From: a bacterium
GTDB lineage: Bacteria > Planctomycetota > UBA1135 > GCA-002686595
NCBI GenBank assembly: GCA_024226735.1
Contig: JAAELL010000158.1
Location: 1-52,758 of the forward strand
Reading direction: 5' to 3'
DNA: 52,758 nt
The notes beneath the pieces were generated by a model, which did not search any database, had not been told where the DNA came from, and saw nothing but the letters and a program-made list of their open reading frames with translations. The translations under genes and the position numbers were made by a program. This document shows, in pieces, positions 26,868 to 33,953 of this stretch; position 1 is the stretch's first letter, and each line of letters opens with the position of its first letter.

Positions 26868-29180
26868 ATGACCTCGTACCGCAACGAGACGAACACCGCG
26901 GCCTCGCAGCTCGGGCGCCTCGAGGCGCTCCTGGAGCACGGGTCGGTAGCGGACCGCGCCAACACTCGTATCGAGCTGGCGAGTGTCCTCTCGGCGTCCG
27001 ACGCACAACGCGCGCGTGAGTATGCGCGGGAGGCGCTCGAGCTCGCGACCGCGTCGGGCGACGACTCCATAGTCGCGCTGGCCCACCGGGTTCTGGCCTA
27101 CACGGCCTGGGCCTGCGGCTCGCACGAAGTCGCGCTCGAGCACGCTGCGCGGGCGCTGCGCGGGTTCGAGCAGCTCGGTGATCTGACGGCCCGGGCCCGG
27201 ACCCACCTGATCGTGGCGATGGTGCTCACGACGCAGTCGCACATCGCCGGAGCCGTCGAAGAGGTTTTGACGGCGCACCGGCTGTCGGCCAAGAGTGGGG
27301 ACCGGCAGGGCGAAGCGATCGCGCTCAACAACCTCGGGCTCCTGTACGCAAGGCTGGGTCAGTACGAGCGCGCCCTGCGCTACAGGCTCGAGTGCGCGCA
27401 GATTCACGAGCAGATTGGAGATCGCTACCGGTTCGCGATCGCGCTGAACAACATCGGCGAGATGCACCGGGCGCTCGGGCGGCCAGAGCAGGCGCTCGGC
27501 TTCAACGAGAAGGCCCTCGAGCTCTTGGAGAAGATCGAGCCCGACGGGTTCCCGATCGCGGGGACCTATCGCAGCTTGGGGGAGATGCGCTGCGCCGACG
27601 GCGAGCTCGACGCCGCCCTCGAGCTCTTCAGCAAGGCGCTCGAGGTGAACGAGAGCTCCGGCGACGAGAGCGGGGTCGCGGGGTCCTGCATCGCGATCGG
27701 CAACTTGCACCACCAACGCGGCGAGCCCGAGGTTGCCGAGCGCTACTTGCGCAAGGCGCTCGAGTGCGCAGCCCGGATCGGAGCTCGCCAGGAGGAGCGG
27801 GCGGCGCACGCGGCGCTTGCGAGAGTCCTGCGCGAGCGCGGCGCGGCCGAGGAGGCCCTGCGGTCCCTCGACCGTGTGCTCGAGCTGCAGGAGCTGATGT
27901 TCGACGAGCAGCAGTCGCGCGTCATCGAGGAGATGCGCGCCAAGTACGACGCCGAGCGCAAGGAGCGCGAGGCCGAGATCTATCAGCTCAAGTTCGTGCA
28001 GCTCGAGGAGGAGACCAAGCGCCGCGAGCACGCCGAGAAGACGCTGCTTCAGGCGCAGAAGCTGGAGAGTCTGGGGCTTCTGGCGGGCGGCGTGGCACAC
28101 GACTTCAACAACATGCTGACGGCGGTGCTGGGTCACATGTCGCTGGCGGCTGACACGCTCGAGCAAGATCACGTCGCACGCTCCTACCTCGAGCGCGCCC
28201 ATGAATCCGGGCGACGAGCCGCCGGGCTCGCGCAGCAGATGCTCGCCTACGCCGGCCGGCGCCAGTACGAGATGGACACGTTCGAGTTGAACGCGATCAT
28301 CGATCGGGCACGCACCCTGCTCACTGGCGTCGTCGACAGCAACGTCGAGCTGCGCTTCGTGCTCGAGCCCGGGTTACCTCCGATTCGGGCGGAGGAGACA
28401 CAGATCCACCAGGTCCTGATGAACCTCGTGCTCAACGCGGTCGAGGCCGGGGCGAGCTCCATCGAGATCCGGACGAGCTGTGATCCGCGGGGCGCGAACG
28501 AGATCCTGCCCTGGACCGAGTTGGGCCAGGAGCTCGAGCCTGGCGGCTACGTCTGCATGACGATCGCCGACGACGGGCAGGGCATGTCGGATGACGTCCG
28601 GATGCGGGCGTTCGACCCCTTCTATTCGACCAAGTTCGTCGGCCGCGGACTCGGCCTGGCCGCGGTCCTGGGGATCACGCGAAGCCATGGCGGGGGCGTG
28701 CGCGTCAAGAGCGAGGTCGGTCAGGGATCGACCTTCGAGTTCCTGCTTCCGGTGCAGGGGGCGTCGTCGGAGGGTGCGGCACACCGAGCCGAGGAGTGCA
28801 CGGGACCCGGGCGGCAGAGGTCGGGCGGGGTGGTGCTCGTCGTCGACGACGAACCCCTGGTGGTCGAGGTCGTGTCTTCGATGCTGCAGGGGGCGGGGAT
28901 CGAGGTGCTCACGGCCAGTGAGGGCGGTCGCGCCGTCGAGATCTTCCAAGAGCACGGCACCGAGATCGACGTCGTGCTCCTGGACATGACGATGCCCGGG
29001 CTGGGGATCGAGGCGACCTGGCGCGCGCTGCGGGCGCACGACCCGTCGGTGGCGATCCTGTTCACCTCGGGCTACGAGCGCGAGCGTGCACTGGGGATCC
29101 TCCCTGCCAACGCCGACTTCATCCAGAAGCCGTACGACGCGGGCCGCTTGATCGAAGCGCTCGCGCCGCACCTTGGCTAG
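26868..29180 (+). CDS. Cytoplasmic TPR-histidine kinase-receiver hybrid
   Basis: 770 aa from the ATG at 26868; no signal peptide or membrane segment. Residues about 10-330 are TPR repeats (GEAIALNNLGLLYARLGQYE, FAIALNNIGEMHRALGRPEQ). A coiled coil (about 340-400) leads to the HisKA-type helix LESLGLLAGGVAHDFNNMLT, with the phospho-acceptor H411. HATPase boxes follow (NLVLNAVEAG; IADDGQGMS; GRGLGLAAVLGI). The C-terminal receiver has DDE near the N-terminus, phospho-acceptor D706 (LLDMTMPG) and conserved K in QKPY. The kinase resembles soluble NtrB/hybrid kinases that sense through protein partners. No output response regulator is adjacent. The stop codon lies in the first unit of a heptamer repeat. 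Confidence 0.9.
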   Translation: MTSYRNETNTAASQLGRLEALLEHGSVADRANTRIELASVLSASDAQRAREYAREALELATASGDDSIVALAHRVLAYTAWACGSHEVALEHAARALRGFEQLGDLTARARTHLIVAMVLTTQSHIAGAVEEVLTAHRLSAKSGDRQGEAIALNNLGLLYARLGQYERALRYRLECAQIHEQIGDRYRFAIALNNIGEMHRALGRPEQALGFNEKALELLEKIEPDGFPIAGTYRSLGEMRCADGELDAALELFSKALEVNESSGDESGVAGSCIAIGNLHHQRGEPEVAERYLRKALECAARIGARQEERAAHAALARVLRERGAAEEALRSLDRVLELQELMFDEQQSRVIEEMRAKYDAERKEREAEIYQLKFVQLEEETKRREHAEKTLLQAQKLESLGLLAGGVAHDFNNMLTAVLGHMSLAADTLEQDHVARSYLERAHESGRRAAGLAQQMLAYAGRRQYEMDTFELNAIIDRARTLLTGVVDSNVELRFVLEPGLPPIRAEETQIHQVLMNLVLNAVEAGASSIEIRTSCDPRGANEILPWTELGQELEPGGYVCMTIADDGQGMSDDVRMRAFDPFYSTKFVGRGLGLAAVLGITRSHGGGVRVKSEVGQGSTFEFLLPVQGASSEGAAHRAEECTGPGRQRSGGVVLVVDDEPLVVEVVSSMLQGAGIEVLTASEGGRAVEIFQEHGTEIDVVLLDMTMPGLGIEATWRALRAHDPSVAILFTSGYERERALGILPANADFIQKPYDAGRLIEALAPHLG

Positions 29181-29216
29181 AGGCTAGAGGCTAGAGGCTA
29201 GAGGCTAGAGGCTAGA
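29175..29216. repeat. Six tandem copies of the heptamer GGCTAGA
   Basis: Six perfect 7-bp units begin four codons before the end of the kinase gene; its TAG stop (29178-29180) is inside unit 1. Because 7 is not a multiple of 3 and every unit contains TAG, the array places stops in all three plus-strand frames. Confidence 0.95.
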
Positions 29217-29229
29217 GGCGCGGCCAAGG

Positions 29230-29385
29230 TCATTCTTGCCGCAGCTGGACCGTCAGGTCCGTGATCGTGCCGGCGGCGGCGTCGACGCGTACCGGGTCCA
29301 TCGCGCGGTATCCCTCGAGCCAGTGTCGACCGAAGGACAGCTCGTAGAACCCGGGCTCGGAGACCTCGACCCATATTGCTGGGTT
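29230..29385 (-). pseudogene. C-terminal remnant of a secreted beta-sandwich protein
   Basis: The minus strand encodes IWVEVSEPGFYELSFGRHW followed by LEGYRAMDPVRVDAAAGTIT and DLTVQLRQE before a TGA at 29230. This looks like the last strands of a carboxypeptidase-regulatory or similar Ig-like domain. Upstream of about 29385 the frame continues but reads as shuffled Ser/Arg-rich sequence, with no plausible start or domain. Probably the 3' stub of a deleted gene. From 29386 to 29530 lies the upstream region of the next plus-strand gene. Confidence 0.45.
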
Positions 29386-29530
29386 GCTCCTGCGTGGGCG
29401 GGCTACTGGGGCATCGTTTTGGAATGAACGGTCAACCCTGGGCGGGTTTACCCCGTGAACACGGAAGCTTGTCGTCAGAGTAGAGTCGAGTTGCGACGTA
29501 TCCGAATCAATCACCCTGGAGGAACTGTCG

Positions 29531-30640
29531 ATGCGATCTCTCACTCCTTTCGTGCTGCCTGCTTCGTTTGCAATGCTGAGCCCGTTGGCGCTCGCTCAGA
29601 CGACGATGGTCGACACCTATCCTGGTGCGTTCATCGACATTTCCGGATCGGGCACGGCCTTGTCCATCTCCGACGATGGCGAAGTCGACATCGTTACGAC
29701 CGTGACCAACTGCCTCTGGGCGCCGCCGGGCGGCGTCGTCCGCGTCGGAAGCAACGGTGGAATCCGCGGAACCGGACCGGGCCTGGACCTGTTCGCCGGC
29801 AACAGCCCGATCCCCGCCGCTTGGGGGGGGCCTAGCAACCAGAGCCTGCTCCCGTTCTGGGACGACATGGACACCGACGCCGGCAACTTCGGCGAGATCT
29901 ACTGGGAAGAGATCGCCGGCACGTTGATCGTCCAGTGGAACGAGGCGTTCTTCTTTCCGAACGACCCGATCGCCACGTTCCAGGTCCAGGTCCACTCCAG
30001 CGGGCCGGCTTTGGCGCAGTTCGTCTACTTGGACATCCAGGGAGCACGCCCGGCGGGCGGCACGTCTGCGACGATCGGCTACCAGTCCGGTGGGGTCGGC
30101 AACGACTTCGAGTGGAGCTTCAACACGGCTGGCTCGGTCTCGAACGGGACGGTCCTGACGCTCTTCAACAACATCGGCGTCAACTACTGCGATCCGGCGA
30201 TCCCCAACTCGACGGGTCTGCCCGGTCACATCTCAGCCTCCGGCAGCGACGTCGTCGCCGCGAACTGCGTGACGCTCATCGCCAGCGACCTGCCGGTCGG
30301 CGTCTTCGGGATCTTCATCGCCGGTCCGGGCAACGGGCCGTTCCTTCCGGCGGCGAGCTGCGGCAGGTTCTGCCTCAAGGGTGGCGACCCGACGCTGCTC
30401 GGACGCTTCAACCGGCCGGGCGAGGTCTTCGCGACCGGTCCGTCCGGGACGGGGTCGCTCGAAATCGACCTGACGGACATCCCGATCGCGGGCGACAACG
30501 TCGGCAGCCCGGGCCCGTTCGAGATCGCCCTCCTACCTGGTGACACCTGGAACTTCCAGGCTTGGTACCGGGAACTACCGGGCGGCCCCTGCCCGCAGTT
30601 GAACAACTTCACGGACGCGCTCGAAGTCACGTTCCAGTAG
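29531..30640 (+). CDS. Secreted protein with shared C-terminal domain
   Basis: 369 aa. The ATG at 29531 has a good Shine-Dalgarno (GGAGG, about 9 bp upstream) and opens a signal peptide (MRSLTPFVLPASFAMLSPLA, cleavage after ALA). Residues about 30-205 form a beta-rich module reminiscent of planctomycete NIDO-like/PEP-type extracellular domains: ISDDGEVDIVTTVTNCLW, LLPFWDDMDTDAGNFGEIYW, TLIVQWNEAFFF, ATIGYQSGG. The FWDDMD...G.IYW...G.L.VQW order is characteristic of such all-beta modules. The C-terminal domain is the shared type (NYCDPAIPNSTGLPG, LPVGVFGIFIAG, WNFQAWYRE, NNFTDA). A strong hairpin follows the stop. Ligand and role unknown. Confidence 0.86.
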   Translation: MRSLTPFVLPASFAMLSPLALAQTTMVDTYPGAFIDISGSGTALSISDDGEVDIVTTVTNCLWAPPGGVVRVGSNGGIRGTGPGLDLFAGNSPIPAAWGGPSNQSLLPFWDDMDTDAGNFGEIYWEEIAGTLIVQWNEAFFFPNDPIATFQVQVHSSGPALAQFVYLDIQGARPAGGTSATIGYQSGGVGNDFEWSFNTAGSVSNGTVLTLFNNIGVNYCDPAIPNSTGLPGHISASGSDVVAANCVTLIASDLPVGVFGIFIAGPGNGPFLPAASCGRFCLKGGDPTLLGRFNRPGEVFATGPSGTGSLEIDLTDIPIAGDNVGSPGPFEIALLPGDTWNFQAWYRELPGGPCPQLNNFTDALEVTFQ

Positions 30641-30654
30641 GCGAATTGCATCGA

Positions 30655-30691
30655 CGCGCCCTCGAGCTGGCCGTGCCAGCTCGAGGGCGCG
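30655..30691 (+). terminator. Perfect 17-bp hairpin after the 29531 gene
   Basis: Left arm 30655-30671 and right arm 30675-30691 pair perfectly (core CCCTCGAGCTGGC with its complement) around a 3-nt loop, 14 bp after the stop. It lacks a run of T residues, so transcription stopping is likely but not proven. Confidence 0.65.
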
Positions 30692-30739
30692 CGCGTGTCC
30701 TGTCTCGCGGTCAGCGCTTGACGTGCAGGAGGATGAATC

Positions 30740-30976
30740 ATGAGCCTGTCCCGCACCGCATCCGTCCTCGTGTCCTTCTCGGCGGCGCTCGCTATCGCCC
30801 CGGCTGGCCTCGCTGACGATCCGGTCGTCCCCTCGGCTCAGACGCACGTCGCGGGCGACGCGAACAACAGGATCCCGTTCGGCTCCGTGATCGCCTCGCG
30901 CTACCAGCAGATCTATGGTGCGCCGGATCTGACGGCCCTCGGCGGTAGCGGCATCGACGCGATCGCGTTCCTGTAG
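30740..30976 (+). CDS. Short secreted protein, probably a truncated N-terminus
   Basis: The ATG at 30740 is preceded by AGGAGG, and the product starts with a clear signal peptide (MSLSRTASVLVSFSAALAIA). The mature 50 residues (NRIPFGSVIASRYQQIYGAP and a final IDAIAFL) match the opening of larger planctomycete secreted proteins, in which a RYQQ.Y segment is followed by an ISAIAF-type strand and then several hundred residues. Here a TAG ends the gene just at that strand. It may be a 5' remnant whose initiation signals survive, or a genuinely small secreted protein. It is convergent with the S74 fibre gene, 9 bp away. Confidence 0.5.
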   Translation: MSLSRTASVLVSFSAALAIAPAGLADDPVVPSAQTHVAGDANNRIPFGSVIASRYQQIYGAPDLTALGGSGIDAIAFL

Positions 30977-30985
30977 CGGCTGGCA

Positions 30986-33820
30986 CTATCGAGCTTCGAG
31001 CGCCTCGATGCGGGCGGCGAGCTTCTCGAGCGCCTCGACACGGGAGCGCAGGGCGGCGTTCTCTCGCTCCTGCTCCTGGATCGCCTCGACGAGGATCGGA
31101 GTCAGCTTGCCGTAGCTGACGGTGTAGTAGCCGTCGTCGCCGCGGGAGACGACCTCGGGCAGGACCTCGGCGATTTCCTGGGCGAGGAACCCGACCTGGC
31201 GCTCGTCACTGAACGTGCGCTCGGGGAACTCGTCTGCGCGCCAGTCGTATTGCACGCCGCGCAGGGCGAGCACCTTGGCGAGGGCGTCCTCGATCGGTGT
31301 GACGTTCGTCTTGAAGCGGGCGTCGGAGCAGCTACCGATCGAGCCGGTCGCGCAGATGTCGCCGTCGACGTGCAGCTCCTCGGACGGCGACGCCGTGCCG
31401 ATGCCGACGCGGCCGTCGTCGACGACGACGGTCGGGTTGGCGATGTCGTCGCCGAACATGCGGATGCCGCCGCGAGCGAAGATCGAGAACTCGTTCTCGG
31501 TCGACGATTGCTTGGCCTCGTCCTGGCTGTCGCCCCACACGAACGAGCCGCGGTGCAGCGCGCGGGCGAGGCGTCCAGCGGCGAAGCTGTGGTCGCCTGC
31601 CGCGATGTTGGAGAGGCCGCCGGCGACGATGGCGCTCTCGCCGGAGGCGGTGTTCTGTCCGCCGCCGCAAACGGTGGAGCGCAGCAGCGACGCGGTGTTC
31701 TCCTTGCCGCCGCCGATCGTCGACCAGACGCCGGAGGCGAAGTTGTCGCGGCCGCCGCCGATCGTCGTGTCGTCGGCGAGGGCGCGGTTGTCGTGCCCGC
31801 CGCCGATCGCGGAGCCCTCGCCCGGGCCGAGGATCGTATTGCCCTTGCCGCCGGCGATCGTCCCTTCGCTGGCCGGGGCCATGATCCGGTTCAGGTGCCC
31901 GCCGCCGATCGTGCCGCGTTCGCCCTCCAGCTCGTTGCTCTCGCCGCCTGCGATCGTGCTGCGGAAGCCCGCGTTGAGGTTGCCGTCGCCACCGCCGATC
32001 GTGGATTCCAACCCGACGGCCGCGTTGTCCTCGCCACCGGCGACGACGCTGTTGCGACCGTCGCTCTGGTTGCGGACACCACCGCCTATGAAGGCCCCCT
32101 CGCCTTCGGCCCCATTGAATTTTCCGCCCGTGATCGCGGCCCGTGAGCCGGACGCACCATTTCCGAAGCCGCCGCCGACGGTGCTGTGCGCGCCGGAGGC
32201 CGAGCTGCCCTCGCCTCCGCCGACCCTCGACCAGCGGCCTGTCGCGCGGCTGCGGTATCCGCCTCCGACGGAGGAGAATCGGCCGGTGGCCAGGCTCTCC
32301 AGCCCGCCGGCCAGCGCCGAGTGACCACCGGTCGCGAGGTTGTCTTCGCCGCCGCCGAGGAAGGATGAGGAGCCGCTGGCGGTGTTGCGCTTGCCGCCAC
32401 CGACGCGTGCTTCGCTGCCGGCGTTGTTCATGCGTCCGCCGCCGACGCTCGCCCACGCGCCGGTCGCGGTGTTGCGGTCGCCACCCGCGACCGTGCCGTA
32501 CCCCGCAAGCGCCTCGTTGCGGATGCCCCCTCCGACGGTGCTGCGGTATCCGCTGGCCGTGTTGAAGCGTCCCCCGGCGACGGTCGTATCCGACTGCGTG
32601 GCCAGGTTGCCGTGGCCGCCGCCGATCGCGGAGTCGCTGCCGGCGGCCTCGTTCACGTGCCCGCCAGCGATGGTGGCGAAGAGTCCCTTGGCTCCGATCT
32701 GGTTGCCCTCCCCGCCGCCGATCGTTCCGCGTGAGCCGTCGACCGTATTGTCGAGCCCGCCACTGATCGTCGCGCGCGTCACGCTGGTCGAGTTGTTTTC
32801 GCCGCCGCCGATGTAGGAGGTGCTCGAGCTGGAGACGTTGCCGACTCCGCCGTCGTGGGGCCACGCGGGGTCGCCGACCCAGTCGCCGCTCGCGTCGATG
32901 ATTCGCGTGCCGCCTACGGCGATGTCGCCCATGACGTCGAGGCGCGCGGCGGGCGTCGTCGTGCCGATCCCGACGTCGCCGGCGGCGGTCACGTTGAGCG
33001 CGACGCTCATCGGGAACAAGAGGCCCAGCGTCGGGATGGACGAGGCGCTGATGCACGCCGTGGGGTTAGCCTGGTCGAGGAGCGCCATCGCGCAGCCCGA
33101 CCCGCTCTGGACGGTTCGGTCGGGTCCGCCGAAGCCGATGGTGGGAGGGGAGCCGGGGGCGGTGCGCCCGTCGATCGCCGCCCCCGGCTGGCTCGCGACC
33201 GGCGCGAACGCCGCGCCGTTCGGGGCAACTGGGGCAGTCGGGTTTGTGGCGTCGGTCGGGTTGGCCGACTCCAGTGCTGGCGTCCCGAGCACCGCGGTGT
33301 GCGGCCTGAGTGCCAGGTCGATCTTCGCGAAACCACCAGTGGGAAGGTTGCGATAGATCAGCTCGTCGTGCGGCGTGATCAGGTGCAGGTCGATGCGTCC
33401 GTCGCCGTCGACGTCGAACCACTCGGCGTGCATCGCGGCGACGTGGCGCGGGAGTCCGCTGCCAGCGGTGGAGTCGACGAACGTGCCCTGCGCGTCCTGG
33501 ACGTAGAGGCGACTCTCCCCGCGCAGCGAGGCGAGGTACAAATCGAGTCGGCCGTCACCGTCGACGTCGCTCCACGCCCCCATGTTCACGCCCTTCACGC
33601 GCGCCAGGCCGGAGACGGCGGTGACGTCCTGGAACTCGCCCTTTCCCACGTTGCGCAGGAGCCGCCCCGTGCCGTCGGCCTCGTTGACCCAGACGTCCTT
33701 TCTCCCGTCTCGGTCGAAGTCGCCCCAGAACATGCGCGTTCGGACGAGCGAAGGGGCGGGATCGATCTCTTGGGCGATCGTGGGGGAAGCGCAGGCGAGC
33801 AGGAGGAAGATTGCGTTCAT
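30986..33820 (-). CDS. Surface fibre: FG-GAP head, ~27 YadA-like repeats, C-terminal S74 chaperone
   Basis: 944 aa; the start at 33820 gives signal peptide MNAIFLLLACASPTIAQ. Residues about 25-160 hold FG-GAP/VCBS repeats (WGDFDRDGRKDVWVNEADG; SDVDGDGRLDLYLA). A linker containing VGIGTTTPAARLDVMGDIAV leads into residues about 336-745, some 27 repeats of about 15 residues with consensus (S/T)(I/V)GGG..N.A.G..S, like trimeric-adhesin head rolls. A second LHVDGDICATGSI strand precedes the peptidase S74 domain (about 831-925): CSDARFKTNVTPIEDAL, GVQYDW, VGFLAQEIAEVLPEVV, YGKLTPILVEAIQE, ending in a coiled coil. S74 domains act as trimerising intramolecular chaperones that self-cleave. Predicted trimeric extracellular fibre. 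Confidence 0.88.
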   Translation of the reverse strand: MNAIFLLLACASPTIAQEIDPAPSLVRTRMFWGDFDRDGRKDVWVNEADGTGRLLRNVGKGEFQDVTAVSGLARVKGVNMGAWSDVDGDGRLDLYLASLRGESRLYVQDAQGTFVDSTAGSGLPRHVAAMHAEWFDVDGDGRIDLHLITPHDELIYRNLPTGGFAKIDLALRPHTAVLGTPALESANPTDATNPTAPVAPNGAAFAPVASQPGAAIDGRTAPGSPPTIGFGGPDRTVQSGSGCAMALLDQANPTACISASSIPTLGLLFPMSVALNVTAAGDVGIGTTTPAARLDVMGDIAVGGTRIIDASGDWVGDPAWPHDGGVGNVSSSSTSYIGGGENNSTSVTRATISGGLDNTVDGSRGTIGGGEGNQIGAKGLFATIAGGHVNEAAGSDSAIGGGHGNLATQSDTTVAGGRFNTASGYRSTVGGGIRNEALAGYGTVAGGDRNTATGAWASVGGGRMNNAGSEARVGGGKRNTASGSSSFLGGGEDNLATGGHSALAGGLESLATGRFSSVGGGYRSRATGRWSRVGGGEGSSASGAHSTVGGGFGNGASGSRAAITGGKFNGAEGEGAFIGGGVRNQSDGRNSVVAGGEDNAAVGLESTIGGGDGNLNAGFRSTIAGGESNELEGERGTIGGGHLNRIMAPASEGTIAGGKGNTILGPGEGSAIGGGHDNRALADDTTIGGGRDNFASGVWSTIGGGKENTASLLRSTVCGGGQNTASGESAIVAGGLSNIAAGDHSFAAGRLARALHRGSFVWGDSQDEAKQSSTENEFSIFARGGIRMFGDDIANPTVVVDDGRVGIGTASPSEELHVDGDICATGSIGSCSDARFKTNVTPIEDALAKVLALRGVQYDWRADEFPERTFSDERQVGFLAQEIAEVLPEVVSRGDDGYYTVSYGKLTPILVEAIQEQERENAALRSRVEALEKLAARIEALEAR

Positions 33821-33953
33821 GGCAGACCGTCGGAAGGTGCTTGGTTCCAGGCCCCTAGCCCACAAAGATCGCCGGCATTCGTGGTGACAAAGGCGCCGAA
33901 TCTTTCTCTCGGCGAGGGGGGCCGAGGGTTGTGCCTGACCCCGGATCGAGACG

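Noticed and set aside
31215..32324. Pro-rich plus-strand frame opposite the S74 fibre
   Set aside because: The apparent repeats simply reflect the Gly-rich repeats of the real gene read backwards.
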